Shown here: positions 17,974-27,020 of the stretch, in pieces
Layout: each line of letters starts with the position of its first letter
How positions within the stretch are numbered: position 1 is the first letter of the stretch
Assembly (NCBI GenBank): GCA_044507695.1
Contig: JBIQJD010000011.1
Span: 1 to 64,000 of the forward strand
DNA length: 64,000 nucleotides
Direction of reading: 5' to 3'
Source: JBIQJD01 sp044507695
GTDB lineage: Bacteria; Bacteroidota; Ignavibacteria; Ignavibacteriales; Ignavibacteriaceae
Translations under genes and position numbers: made by a program
The notes under the pieces: model-generated
Told to the model about the DNA's origin: nothing
Databases searched by the model: none
What the model saw: the letters and a program-made list of their open reading frames with translations, nothing else

Positions 17974-20900
17974 ATGTATTCAAAAATTTCTAAACTCTTA
18001 TTTACCTTCTTACTGAGCCTGGCATTTATTGCCGGCTCAGCTAATGCTGAAGGTGATAGGAAAGAATCAGGTAATTTGGATAAAGTGCAGGGTTCCCCCA
18101 GCCGTACTTATCTGAATATCAATAACATATCAACCATCATTAATAATGATGGAATTTCAGATATTCACCCTTCAGGAAATTCCGGCTTAATTTTCCCTAA
18201 AGGAAGCGGAAAGGGCGCTGTATTTACATCCGGATTGCTTTGGGGCGCATTAGTTCCCGGTGATCCGCAGCCAAGAGTTGGCGGTACTGCTTACAGAACC
18301 GGTTTACAACCCGGTGGTATTACCAACAGCGGCGTTCCGGTTTCACAATTAGTTCCGGAATCAAATTCTGCCGACCATGTAAGAATTTACAGAGTTAGAA
18401 GAGATGTTTATCCCGGTGGACCAGCGGCTAATTTTGATTCTGAAATTGCAGATGAAGGCGGAACTGAAGCATCAATCAGAGCACAGTATGAACTGGACTG
18501 GACACAGTGGCCAGCTCAATATGGTGCTCCATTTGATGACAGAAATGGTAACGGCACCTATGAACCAGATGCAGATATTCCTGGCGTTCCCGGTGCAGAC
18601 CAAACAATCTGGTTTATTGCAAACGATGTTAACCCAAGCAAAACAACATTCCTTTATGGTGCTCAGCCGCTTGGAATAGAAGTTCAGGCTACATTCTGGG
18701 CTTATTCTCAAACCGGCGCGCTTGGAAACATGTACTTTAGAAAATATAAATTAATTAATAAGAGTAATACTCCATTTAATGAAATGTATGTATCTATGTG
18801 GTCAGATGTGGATCTTGGAAACTCAGTTGATGACTTTGCAGGATGCGATACCACATTGAGCCTTGGATATGTTTATAATGCAAACGCTAATGATGCTGTT
18901 TACAATCCTCTTCCCCCTCCCGCTATAGGATTCGACTTCTTCCAGGGTCCAATACTTGATGGCGTTGCTGGACAGGATTTAAATAAAAACGGTATTGATG
19001 ATGCAGAAGATTTCGGTATCTTTGATGGCAAAAGAGTAGGCCCGGGTAAAATCAATTTACCGATGACTTCATTCTACTATTTTGCCCGTGGTGATGCCTC
19101 CGTAGTTGATCCTACACAAGGAGATATTGCTGGTTCTTCACAATTCTATAATTTCTTCCAGGGAAGAATTGGTTTAACTGGTGCCCCATTCGTTGATCCA
19201 AATACTAATCAGCCAACAACCTTTGCTCTTGCGGGTGATCCTCAGACAAGAACAGGCTGGGTTGATGGGCAAGTAATTCCCGCTGATGACAGACGTATCG
19301 GCTCCGCTTCCGGACCATTTACAATGGCACCCGGAGATACACAGGAAGTGGTTGTTGCAGAAATAGCAGCAGGCGCAATTCCGGGTACAGATCGTTTATC
19401 AGCAATTGGTTTATTGAAGTTCTACGATCAGCAGGCTCAGTTAGCTTATGATAACTTCTTTGATTTACCGGTAGCCCCACCGGCACCAATTGTAAATCTT
19501 GTTGAACTTGATCAGGAAATTATTCTTGATTGGGGAAGTAATCTTACAAGAGTAAGAGAAACCGAAAGCAGTAATGCAAAAGGTTTCGCGTTCGAAGGAT
19601 ATAATGTTTATCAGCTTCCTTCTGTATCTGCAGATGTTTCCGAAGGAAGAAGAATTGCAACATACGATATTGTAAATGGTGTTGGTAAAATTGAAGATCA
19701 ATTCTTTGATCCTGCTACCGGCGTTGTTGCAGTTGGTGTAAGACAATTCGGTAATGATACTGGAATAAAAAGATTCATCAGGCTTACAAGAGATGAATTA
19801 TCCGGCGGAACACCTCTTGTAAATGGCAAGCGATACTATTACGCCGTTACCGCTTACAACTATAATCCTGATCCTGCAGCAGTTCCTAATAATCTTGAAA
19901 CACCTCTTGCAGTAATTACAGCAGTTCCTCACAGCAAAAATCCCGGAGTGGATTTTACTGATCCCGGAACAGCAGAGAATGTTCAGCACCAGGGAACTTC
20001 TGATGCTGAAGTTGAAGTGGTTGTAGTTGATCCTACAAAATTAACAGGCCATACTTATGAAGTATTCTTCAACCAGCAGCATTATTATCTTGATGCAAGC
20101 GGTGAATGGAAAACCACAAACTTCCCTGATTCAATAGGAAAGGTTGGTGATGTTTCTCCATCAACACTGGAACCTGCAGCAGTTTACGGTACAAACCCGG
20201 GAACTATCGATATTAACCTTGTGCTAAATCTTGATTCACCGACTGGTGCATGGGTTGATGGTGTTACATTAACATTGCCAGCAGGACTTACACTTGTTGA
20301 GACTCCTGTTGTTCATGCAGGCGGCGGTGATGTAACTCCTGAAATAAACGGTAACGTAATTACTTATGGTTTAGTTAACGGCGAACAAACATTAGAAGGT
20401 GTCTTCCATGGTGGTGAAGTGATTACACTCGTTGTTCAATCTTTCACTCCACCTCTTGGAATTGATTATGTAATTCATGATGATGGTTATGAAGCAAACG
20501 GAAATCCGATAGATGCAGTTGGTACTGCAAACATTACTGAAATCGGAAATTACTTTGTAACCCAGGATCACTGGAATGTTAGAGATGTTACAACCGGTCA
20601 GGTAGTTCTGGAAGACCAAACAATATACGACGGTGTTGATATTTATGCCGGCGTATTAGGGCCTGGCGGTTCTTCAAAATTACAGGACCCGAATGTTGGT
20701 GCCGAAGAAAACGTAATTGTTGATGGTCTTCAATTTAGAGTTAATGGAAGTTTTGCAGCACCAATTGAATACAACACAATTAGCATGAATGAAGGCTCCA
20801 CTTCAACTGTTGGAACCGGAAGTTCACCAAGTGCTACAAGAACCACATTAGCAAATTATACCTTGTATGGAACACCTTCAAGTAAAGCAATTGATGGTTT

Positions 20901-21774
20901 TGGAATCGGAACAAACGATCTGAATCAATTACAACAGGATTACGAGATAAGGTATACCGGAATTCTTGATACTGTTGTTGAAAATGGCAGAACCATTATA
21001 AAGGTTGTTGAAGGCGGACAGATGGCGACCGTATTTTCAGGTCCAACTGCAGATTACCTTGCTAATCATCCATTAAATCCAAACCCGGGAACAAACGCTC
21101 CATTCCTTGTTAGAATTCCTTTTGAAGTATGGAATAAAGATCTCAACAAACAGGTTAATTTAATCTTCAGAGATCGTGAACAATCTGCAGCAGCAGATCC
21201 ATTCCGAGTATGGAACTCAGAACAAAGAGTTTACGCAATTATTGTTAATACAGATTACAGCGAAACAACTGTAATTCCGGGAACTCCTGATCCGTTGAAC
21301 GCAAATGCCACATGGATTGTAGTATTCTATTCTACCAGAATGGTTCCGGGAGATATCTTAACAATCTCTTATGCAAACCCAATTCAACCGGGAGTAGATA
21401 CTTACTCATTTACAGCTCCGGCTCCAACATTCTCAGCAGAAAATGCTAAACAGGATGTTGAAAAAATTAATGTATTCCCGAATCCGTATTATGGTGTAAA
21501 CTCTCAGGAGTTAAATAAATACGAACGTTTTGTAACCTTCAGTCATTTACCTCAAAAAGCTACTATAAGAATCTTTAACCTGGCTGGCGTTATGGTGAAG
21601 ACAATAGAGAAGAATAGCAATGATCAGTTTATGCGCTGGGATTTAGCTAATGAATCAGGTTTACCTGTAGCAAGCGGTTTATATATTGCTTATATAGATA
21701 TGCCTGATCTTGGTACTACTAAGATACTTAAACTAGCTATTATCCAGGAACAGCAGATTCTGGATAGATTTTAA
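17974..21774 (+). CDS. giant secreted protein with fibronectin-like segment and T9SS-type tail
   Basis: The 1266-residue protein begins with a signal peptide (about 1-25, ending GSANA). A large N-terminal region rich in Gly/Pro/Asp has no recognised fold; it includes the segment MYFRKYKLINKSNTPFNEMYVSMWSDVDLG. A fibronectin type III-like part lies around 505-650 (PPAPIVNLVELDQEIILDWG, RYYYAVTAYNYNP). The C-terminus (about 1165-1266, VEKINVFPNPYYGVN through ASGLYIAYIDM) is a T9SS sorting-like domain. It starts 47 bases after the receptor with AAAGGAG upstream. It is probably delivered to the cell surface by the type IX system. Function unknown. Confidence 0.85.
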   Translation: MYSKISKLLFTFLLSLAFIAGSANAEGDRKESGNLDKVQGSPSRTYLNINNISTIINNDGISDIHPSGNSGLIFPKGSGKGAVFTSGLLWGALVPGDPQPRVGGTAYRTGLQPGGITNSGVPVSQLVPESNSADHVRIYRVRRDVYPGGPAANFDSEIADEGGTEASIRAQYELDWTQWPAQYGAPFDDRNGNGTYEPDADIPGVPGADQTIWFIANDVNPSKTTFLYGAQPLGIEVQATFWAYSQTGALGNMYFRKYKLINKSNTPFNEMYVSMWSDVDLGNSVDDFAGCDTTLSLGYVYNANANDAVYNPLPPPAIGFDFFQGPILDGVAGQDLNKNGIDDAEDFGIFDGKRVGPGKINLPMTSFYYFARGDASVVDPTQGDIAGSSQFYNFFQGRIGLTGAPFVDPNTNQPTTFALAGDPQTRTGWVDGQVIPADDRRIGSASGPFTMAPGDTQEVVVAEIAAGAIPGTDRLSAIGLLKFYDQQAQLAYDNFFDLPVAPPAPIVNLVELDQEIILDWGSNLTRVRETESSNAKGFAFEGYNVYQLPSVSADVSEGRRIATYDIVNGVGKIEDQFFDPATGVVAVGVRQFGNDTGIKRFIRLTRDELSGGTPLVNGKRYYYAVTAYNYNPDPAAVPNNLETPLAVITAVPHSKNPGVDFTDPGTAENVQHQGTSDAEVEVVVVDPTKLTGHTYEVFFNQQHYYLDASGEWKTTNFPDSIGKVGDVSPSTLEPAAVYGTNPGTIDINLVLNLDSPTGAWVDGVTLTLPAGLTLVETPVVHAGGGDVTPEINGNVITYGLVNGEQTLEGVFHGGEVITLVVQSFTPPLGIDYVIHDDGYEANGNPIDAVGTANITEIGNYFVTQDHWNVRDVTTGQVVLEDQTIYDGVDIYAGVLGPGGSSKLQDPNVGAEENVIVDGLQFRVNGSFAAPIEYNTISMNEGSTSTVGTGSSPSATRTTLANYTLYGTPSSKAIDGFGIGTNDLNQLQQDYEIRYTGILDTVVENGRTIIKVVEGGQMATVFSGPTADYLANHPLNPNPGTNAPFLVRIPFEVWNKDLNKQVNLIFRDREQSAAADPFRVWNSEQRVYAIIVNTDYSETTVIPGTPDPLNANATWIVVFYSTRMVPGDILTISYANPIQPGVDTYSFTAPAPTFSAENAKQDVEKINVFPNPYYGVNSQELNKYERFVTFSHLPQKATIRIFNLAGVMVKTIEKNSNDQFMRWDLANESGLPVASGLYIAYIDMPDLGTTKILKLAIIQEQQILDRF

Positions 21775-21809
21775 TAAATGTTGAAGGAAATAAAACTCAA
21801 GGAGTAAAA

Positions 21810-22838
21810 ATGAAACTATTAAATAATTTTTTAATAATGGTATTTATTCTCCTGGTGGGAATAAATGAAATTTATGCTGGTGCGGGAAACCGAACCGGCA
21901 CTGGCGGCGCTTCTCAGCTGCTTATACCGGTTGGTGCCAGGGGTATAGCCATGGGTAGTGCAAATGCAGCAACTGCTACAGGCATTGAAGCATTATTCTG
22001 GAACCCTGCAGGTGTTGCCAAACTAAATAATTCAGCCGATGTTATGTTCTCTCATATGGATTATATTGCTGATATCGGTGTTGAATACGGAGCAGTTTCG
22101 GCTAACTTTGAAGGATTCGGCGTACTTTCTTTAAGTGTTAAATCTCTTTCTATTGGTGAAATTGCTATAACTACTGTAGATAATCCGGATGGAACCGGTA
22201 GAACCTTTTCACCGCAGAACCTGATTGCCGGAATAACCTATTCAAAACAACTAACCGAAAGAATTGCTGTGGGTGTTACTGCTAACTTTGTTACAGAAAC
22301 ACTTGCAGATGTAAGCTCTAACGGCGTGGCTTTTAATGTTGGTGTTGTTTACGATAATCTTGCATCTATCTCCGGCTTAAGCTTTGGTGTAGTAATGAAA
22401 AATATTGGTCCAAAGATGAAATTCGGCGGCTCAGGATTGTTAATCCAGGCAGATGCAGGTTCATTAAGCCGTCCGCCTCAATTTTATTCAATTGAATCAG
22501 CAGCATATGAACTTCCATCTACATTTGAACTTGGGTTTGGTTACCAGCCAAAACTTGATGAGATGAATTCACTGTTGATTTCAACATCATTCCAGAATAA
22601 CAACTTTTCAAGTGATGAATATAAAGTTGGATTAGAATATGGTTACAACAATATGTTCTTTATAAGAGGTGGTTATTCTGCAGGTCCTCAGAATACTAAT
22701 GATTTTATTTATGGATTCACAGCAGGTGCAGGAATTAATTATAATTTCGAAAGCCTTGCCTTAAGAGTTGATTATGCTTACAGAGATACTGATTTCTTCG
22801 ATGGAAATCATATCTTCTCTATAGCATTCGGCTTCTAA
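21810..22838 (+). CDS. PorV/PorQ family outer-membrane beta-barrel protein
   Basis: PorV-type barrels work with the type IX secretion machinery, PorV itself carrying T9SS cargo to the attachment complex. The 342-residue protein has a signal peptide, then TGTGGASQLLIPVGARGIAMG and the conserved EALFWNPAGVAKL segment, followed by alternating beta strands and an aromatic end (SIAFGF). It is 35 bases after the giant T9SS-type gene with AAGGAG upstream, so receptor, cargo-like protein and PorV-like barrel form one operon. Whether it is the general PorV or a dedicated paralogue is not decided; a second copy lies at 50582. Confidence 0.88.
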   Translation: MKLLNNFLIMVFILLVGINEIYAGAGNRTGTGGASQLLIPVGARGIAMGSANAATATGIEALFWNPAGVAKLNNSADVMFSHMDYIADIGVEYGAVSANFEGFGVLSLSVKSLSIGEIAITTVDNPDGTGRTFSPQNLIAGITYSKQLTERIAVGVTANFVTETLADVSSNGVAFNVGVVYDNLASISGLSFGVVMKNIGPKMKFGGSGLLIQADAGSLSRPPQFYSIESAAYELPSTFELGFGYQPKLDEMNSLLISTSFQNNNFSSDEYKVGLEYGYNNMFFIRGGYSAGPQNTNDFIYGFTAGAGINYNFESLALRVDYAYRDTDFFDGNHIFSIAFGF

Positions 22839-22860
22839 GAATTAGATATAAAAACAAAAA

Positions 22861-22891
22861 CCATGCGGCAGATTTACCGCATGGTTTTTTT
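22861..22891 (+). terminator. intrinsic terminator after the PorV-like gene
   Basis: Stem CCATGCGG (22861-22868) pairs with CCGCATGG (22877-22884) across the 8-base loop CAGATTTA, followed by T7 (22885-22891). It lies 22 bases after the stop codon and ends the receptor/giant protein/PorV operon. A run of A before the stem makes it potentially bidirectional, serving the convergent dehydrogenase gene as well. Confidence 0.92.
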
Positions 22892-22941
22892 ATTTTAAAT
22901 TGATGATCTATAAACTGCTTTCTTATTTACCCCGCTAAATA

Positions 22942-23940
22942 TTATAAAATACAACCAACAGGTTCAATATCACTCATCGTTCTTAAACCGGGTTTAGAAT
23001 TAACAACAGCGGGTATAGCGTTAATCGTTATTGCACATGTAGCAATATCACCGTTAACTCCATCATTAATTATCATATTAATTCCGGGTGTTCCATCAAT
23101 TATTATTCTATCCCCTGGATTAGCTTCGCCAACAGAAGCCCTGAAAACAAGAGATATCTTTTCTTCGCCATTTATCCAGCCTTTACCAAGCTGCTGAACA
23201 CCGAGCGCATTTCCCTTTTCAATTGTGATATCTGATGTGCTTACTTTTTCAGAAGCTACAATTGGTTCAATTAAATCTTCTGTTTTATCAAGACGCCATC
23301 CTAATTTATCTGCTATTAAATGAATTGATTCGGTTAATCCAACATGTCTTAATGTTCCTTCTTTTATCTTGTTCTGAAACTCATCAACTGTTAAACCGGC
23401 ACCAATCTTTTTTTGGAATGGAATTCTGCGGTATTGTGCATCTTGTATTCTTTCAACAGTAATTTTATTTACATTCCTGCATACAGCAGTTAAAGCAGCT
23501 GGAAGAAAATCCATTAAGAAACCCGGGTTTACACCCGTAGATAATATCGATACATTATTTTGTTTTGCTGCTTCATCAAGTTCATTTGCAATAGCAGGAT
23601 TTGTTCTCCACGGATAAACTAATTCTTCGCATGTGGAAACTACATTCACACCTTTATTAACAATTTCCAGAACCTGTGTTTTTATTTTTTCAATTGAGGA
23701 TGTTGTTGTAAGTACTGCAATATCAGCATCAGTTTCACTTAATACTTCAGAAAGTTCATTCCTGATTTTGATTCCAATTTCTCCTGCGCCTGCCAGTTCA
23801 CCAATATCTTTTCCGGTTAAGGCAGCATTTATATCAACCGCACCAACTATTTGAACTGATTTTTTCTCAAGCAGAAATTGAGTGATTTTTGTACCAATAG
23901 GACCTAATCCTACCTGAACAACCTTGATTTTTTTATTCAT
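22942..23940 (-). CDS. NAD(P)-binding dehydrogenase, 2,4-diaminopentanoate dehydrogenase/DapB-like
   Basis: The 332-residue protein has an N-terminal Rossmann fold (VVQVGLGPIGTKITQFLLEK) and the overall layout of the dihydrodipicolinate-reductase superfamily. Blocks such as NVVSTCEELVYPW, STGVNPGFLMDFLP and VERIQDAQYRRIPFQKKIGAG match the group annotated as 2,4-diaminopentanoate dehydrogenase, an NAD(P)-dependent amine-converting enzyme of ornithine breakdown. No other ornithine-pathway gene is nearby, so the substrate is uncertain. It begins 12 bases after the PBP4 gene with AGGAAT upstream, so the two are probably cotranscribed. Confidence 0.78.
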   Translation of the reverse strand: MNKKIKVVQVGLGPIGTKITQFLLEKKSVQIVGAVDINAALTGKDIGELAGAGEIGIKIRNELSEVLSETDADIAVLTTTSSIEKIKTQVLEIVNKGVNVVSTCEELVYPWRTNPAIANELDEAAKQNNVSILSTGVNPGFLMDFLPAALTAVCRNVNKITVERIQDAQYRRIPFQKKIGAGLTVDEFQNKIKEGTLRHVGLTESIHLIADKLGWRLDKTEDLIEPIVASEKVSTSDITIEKGNALGVQQLGKGWINGEEKISLVFRASVGEANPGDRIIIDGTPGINMIINDGVNGDIATCAITINAIPAVVNSKPGLRTMSDIEPVGCIL

Positions 23941-23952
23941 TAATTATTCCTG

Positions 23953-25446
23953 TTAATTTGAGTTAGAGTATTCTGAAATTATTTTAAGTACGCCATCGGT
24001 TACATCTTCTGTATCTTTTGTTGAAACTAGATGACCGTTAACTAAAAAAGAAAACACAAGTTCTTCACCATCAGCAGTTGTAACATACCCGGATAAACCC
24101 CGCACGTTTGAGATTGTACCGGTTTTTGCCCTGACATTTCCTTCTGCTTTTGTGCCTTTCATTCTGTTTCTTAAAGTTCCATCAACACCTGCAATTGGTA
24201 ATAAATCAATCCATACATCTTTATACTCACTGTTATACATGCCTTCAAGAATTTTAACAAGTTGTTCGGGGCTAATATAATTATATCTTGAAAGTCCCGA
24301 ACCATCCATATATGCATAAGTATCAGGATCAATTCCAAACCCTTTTAACACACGTTCAACCACTCTCTTGCCGTTTCTGAATGTTCCTATTCCGTTTTCG
24401 TTCCACCCTAATAACTTTACCATAGTTTCCGCGTACATATTTTGGCTGCGCTTCATTAATCCTTGAAGAATTTCTTTTAAGGGGGGAGATTGTCTTACTG
24501 CTAATAAATTTAAATCAGCTTGTTCCGAATACCAGCCGGGAATATCATCACAATCTAACGCATTTCCTTCCACAGTAATTCCACTTTCTCCAAACGTTTC
24601 TTTTAATACTGTAACATAAAATAATGTTGGGTTTGTAAGAGATGGTGTAAACTCAAATGGTTTAGCACCGCGTTTAATTGTTCCATTAAGGTAAATATTG
24701 TTTGTACCATATGGTCTGTTAAACCGGAAATATGCTCTGCCGGAATCTATTACTGTAAGATTATTTATAATATTAAAATATCTGCTGTTAACATTTGGAA
24801 TAATGAGTATTGAGTCCCCCTTTCCCTTCGGTGGAAAAATTTTTATATCAACATAGTTTTCATTAAACTGAAGCGCACCAACCTCTGCAGAATACCAAAC
24901 GTCAAGCCCATCAAATGACCAGCCATAACCAATATGGTCATCATCAAAAGCGTTATCATCCCCGATTATATTTCCGGTAATTTTAACAACACCGAGGCTT
25001 CTTAAATCTTCAGCCCAAATTCTAAAAACATCTTTAGGATCCTTTAAGAAACGATTATACAAAGTTGGATCTCCATTCCCTCTAACAATTATATCTCCAA
25101 TTATTGATGAATCCGTGAGAGTACCGTTATGCAGCAATTCAGTTTTAAAACGGAAATCCGGACCAAGCGTTATAAGTGTTGATGCTGTAGTTGGAATTTT
25201 TTCATTAGAAGCTGGCATGAACATTTTTTTAGAATTTTGCTCATACCAAATTTTTCCGGTTTTAAGAGATTTTATCAAAACCCCCCAATGAGCATTTTCA
25301 AAAAGTGGTGAATTGAATGTTTTACTGATTTCAGCCTGAAGTTCGGGAAGTGTATCAATTTTTGCACTATTAAAATTTGATGTGCCTGCGCAACCAAACA
25401 GGATTATAGAAGTAAAAGCTATCAAAAGAAGTTTTTTTATCATCAT
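23953..25446 (-). CDS. dacB: D-alanyl-D-alanine carboxypeptidase/endopeptidase, PBP4 type
   Basis: PBP4 (peptidase S13) trims or cleaves peptidoglycan cross-links in the periplasm. The 497-residue protein has an N-terminal signal with lipobox-like ILFGC (Cys19), so it is probably a lipoprotein. Active-site motifs are present: SNEK at 80-83 (nucleophile Ser80, Lys83), the second motif region DGSGLSRYNYIS, and AKTGTISNVRGLSGY (KTG box). The large insert domain after the first motif fits the S13 family. It is the first gene of a two-gene unit with the dehydrogenase. The start could be either of two adjacent ATGs (25446 or 25443). Confidence 0.95.
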   Translation of the reverse strand: MMIKKLLLIAFTSIILFGCAGTSNFNSAKIDTLPELQAEISKTFNSPLFENAHWGVLIKSLKTGKIWYEQNSKKMFMPASNEKIPTTASTLITLGPDFRFKTELLHNGTLTDSSIIGDIIVRGNGDPTLYNRFLKDPKDVFRIWAEDLRSLGVVKITGNIIGDDNAFDDDHIGYGWSFDGLDVWYSAEVGALQFNENYVDIKIFPPKGKGDSILIIPNVNSRYFNIINNLTVIDSGRAYFRFNRPYGTNNIYLNGTIKRGAKPFEFTPSLTNPTLFYVTVLKETFGESGITVEGNALDCDDIPGWYSEQADLNLLAVRQSPPLKEILQGLMKRSQNMYAETMVKLLGWNENGIGTFRNGKRVVERVLKGFGIDPDTYAYMDGSGLSRYNYISPEQLVKILEGMYNSEYKDVWIDLLPIAGVDGTLRNRMKGTKAEGNVRAKTGTISNVRGLSGYVTTADGEELVFSFLVNGHLVSTKDTEDVTDGVLKIISEYSNSN

Positions 25447-25705
25447 AAAACCTTTTTATTAAAATTTGATGAAAAAAGCGGTTATTAATAATTTGGGACG
25501 AAAAAATGACTATTTATATTTAAAGAATTTTTATATATTTGCCCGTTTAATTGCATATCAATTATGGCTGCATTTTTATTAATTGTTTTCGCACCTTTTT
25601 GCTGTAAAAGGCATCTAAAAACATCATATTTAGTTAAATACTTTAAGAAGTAAAAATACAAACGTATTTTTTTTTAACCAATAAAAACCACGGAGTTGAT
25701 TAAAA

Positions 25706-26566
25706 TTGAAAATAACTAAGCAATTCACAAACAGGGAAAGTCAGTCTTTGGATAAATATCTCCAGGATATCGGCAAGGTTGATTTGATTACTCCACAGGA
25801 GGAAATTGAATTAGCAAAAAGAATAAAAAAAGGAGATAAAGAAGCCTTAGATAAACTTACCAAAGCAAATCTCAGATTCGTTGTTAGTGTTGCTAAACAA
25901 TTCCAGAACCAGGGGCTTTCATTGAACGATCTGATAAACGAGGGTAATTTAGGATTGATTAAAGCCGCTCAGAGATTTGATGAAACAAGAGGCTTTAAAT
26001 TTATTTCATATGCAGTTTGGTGGATCAGGCAATCCATTATGCAGGCAATTGCTGAACAATCAAGAATGGTTAGATTACCGTTAAACCGCGTTGGCGCTCT
26101 TAATAAAGTAAGAAAAGCTTACGGAGAACTTGAGCAGGAGTTTGACCGCAAACCAAGCCCGGAAGAACTTGCTCAGGAACTCGATATGGATGCTGAAGAG
26201 ATAGCTTATACGCTTCAGATTGCCGGAAGACATGTATCAATGGATGCACCTTTTTCAAACAGCGATGATAATAAAAACAGTCTGCTTGATGTTATTACAA
26301 ACGATCAGCAGCCTGCACCAGATAACCAGTTGATGACAGAATCGCTTAAATCCGAAATTAACCATGCTTTATCTACTTTAACAGAAAGAGAAGCACAGGT
26401 ACTTCAGTTATATTTTGGATTAAACAAAGAAAACTCTGCAACTCTTGAAGAAATTGGCGACAGACTGAATCTTACTAGGGAAAGAGTAAGACAGATAAAA
26501 GAAAAAGCTCTTCAAAGATTAAGATATGCTTCACGAAGCAAAAATCTTAAAATGTACCTTGGCTAA
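25706..26566 (+). CDS. rpoD: primary RNA polymerase sigma factor (RpoD/SigA, short Bacteroidota form)
   Basis: This is the housekeeping sigma-70 factor. At 286 residues it lacks the long region 1.1, as is normal for Bacteroidota. Region 1.2 is SLDKYLQDIGKVDLITPQEE; region 2 includes LRFVVSVAKQFQNQG, LNDLINEGNLGLIKAA and FISYAVWWIRQSIMQ; region 4.2 is TLEEIGDRLNLTRERVRQIK. The start is TTG at 25706, with an in-frame TGA nine bases upstream and GGAG ten bases upstream. An intrinsic terminator follows, separating it from the origin region and dnaN. Confidence 0.96.
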   Translation: MKITKQFTNRESQSLDKYLQDIGKVDLITPQEEIELAKRIKKGDKEALDKLTKANLRFVVSVAKQFQNQGLSLNDLINEGNLGLIKAAQRFDETRGFKFISYAVWWIRQSIMQAIAEQSRMVRLPLNRVGALNKVRKAYGELEQEFDRKPSPEELAQELDMDAEEIAYTLQIAGRHVSMDAPFSNSDDNKNSLLDVITNDQQPAPDNQLMTESLKSEINHALSTLTEREAQVLQLYFGLNKENSATLEEIGDRLNLTRERVRQIKEKALQRLRYASRSKNLKMYLG

Positions 26567-26589
26567 TAACCTTAAAGAATAGTTATATA

Positions 26590-26612
26590 AACCTCCTTCG
26601 GGAGGTTTTTTA
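26590..26612 (+). terminator. intrinsic terminator after rpoD
   Basis: Stem AACCTCC (26590-26596) and GGAGGTT (26601-26607) enclose the stable tetraloop TTCG, followed by a T-run into TTTTTATTTTT. It lies 23 bases after the rpoD stop. Confidence 0.93.
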
Positions 26613-26613
26613 T

Positions 26614-26900
26614 TTTTAAAATTTCAATGTGGAAAACCTGTTAAAATACATTAGATAACTTGTTAGTAACCTCTGCTATTTCAACACAACTGTATAAGTT
26701 ATATTTTCAATTTGAATTTTCCACATCTTAAAGAAAATAAATAAACGAATTAAACGCAGTAAATTATCATTCCCTGTTATATTAACATATCCACAGTCTT
26801 ATTGTTATTATTAAATATTAATTAAAATATTATATAATTAATATTATGTTGTTTATAAATCATTACTCAAAAATTTTATAATTTATCCCGAACTAGCTTC
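26614..26900. other. probable chromosomal replication origin (oriC)
   Basis: Three DnaA-box-like 9-mers occur within 170 bases: TGTGGAAAA (26628-26636, i.e. TTTTCCACA on the minus strand), TTTTCCACA (26717-26725) and ATATCCACA (26787-26795). Each differs from TTATCCACA by one base. They are followed by an almost pure A/T tract (about 26799-26880), suitable as an unwinding element. dnaN, recF, gyrB and gyrA follow directly, the usual origin-proximal block, but dnaA is absent here. The region contains no credible gene. The call is by box pattern and gene context; strand-composition skew was not computed. Confidence 0.6.
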
Positions 26901-27020
26901 TATGTTGGTGCACAACTTTAATGCGGTTTTATAAGCATAAAAGTAATGCAATACATCATTAAATGCGTTGAGAATAGTGAATGTTTTTTGTAATTTGTAA
27001 TGCTTAAAAGGAGATAATAA

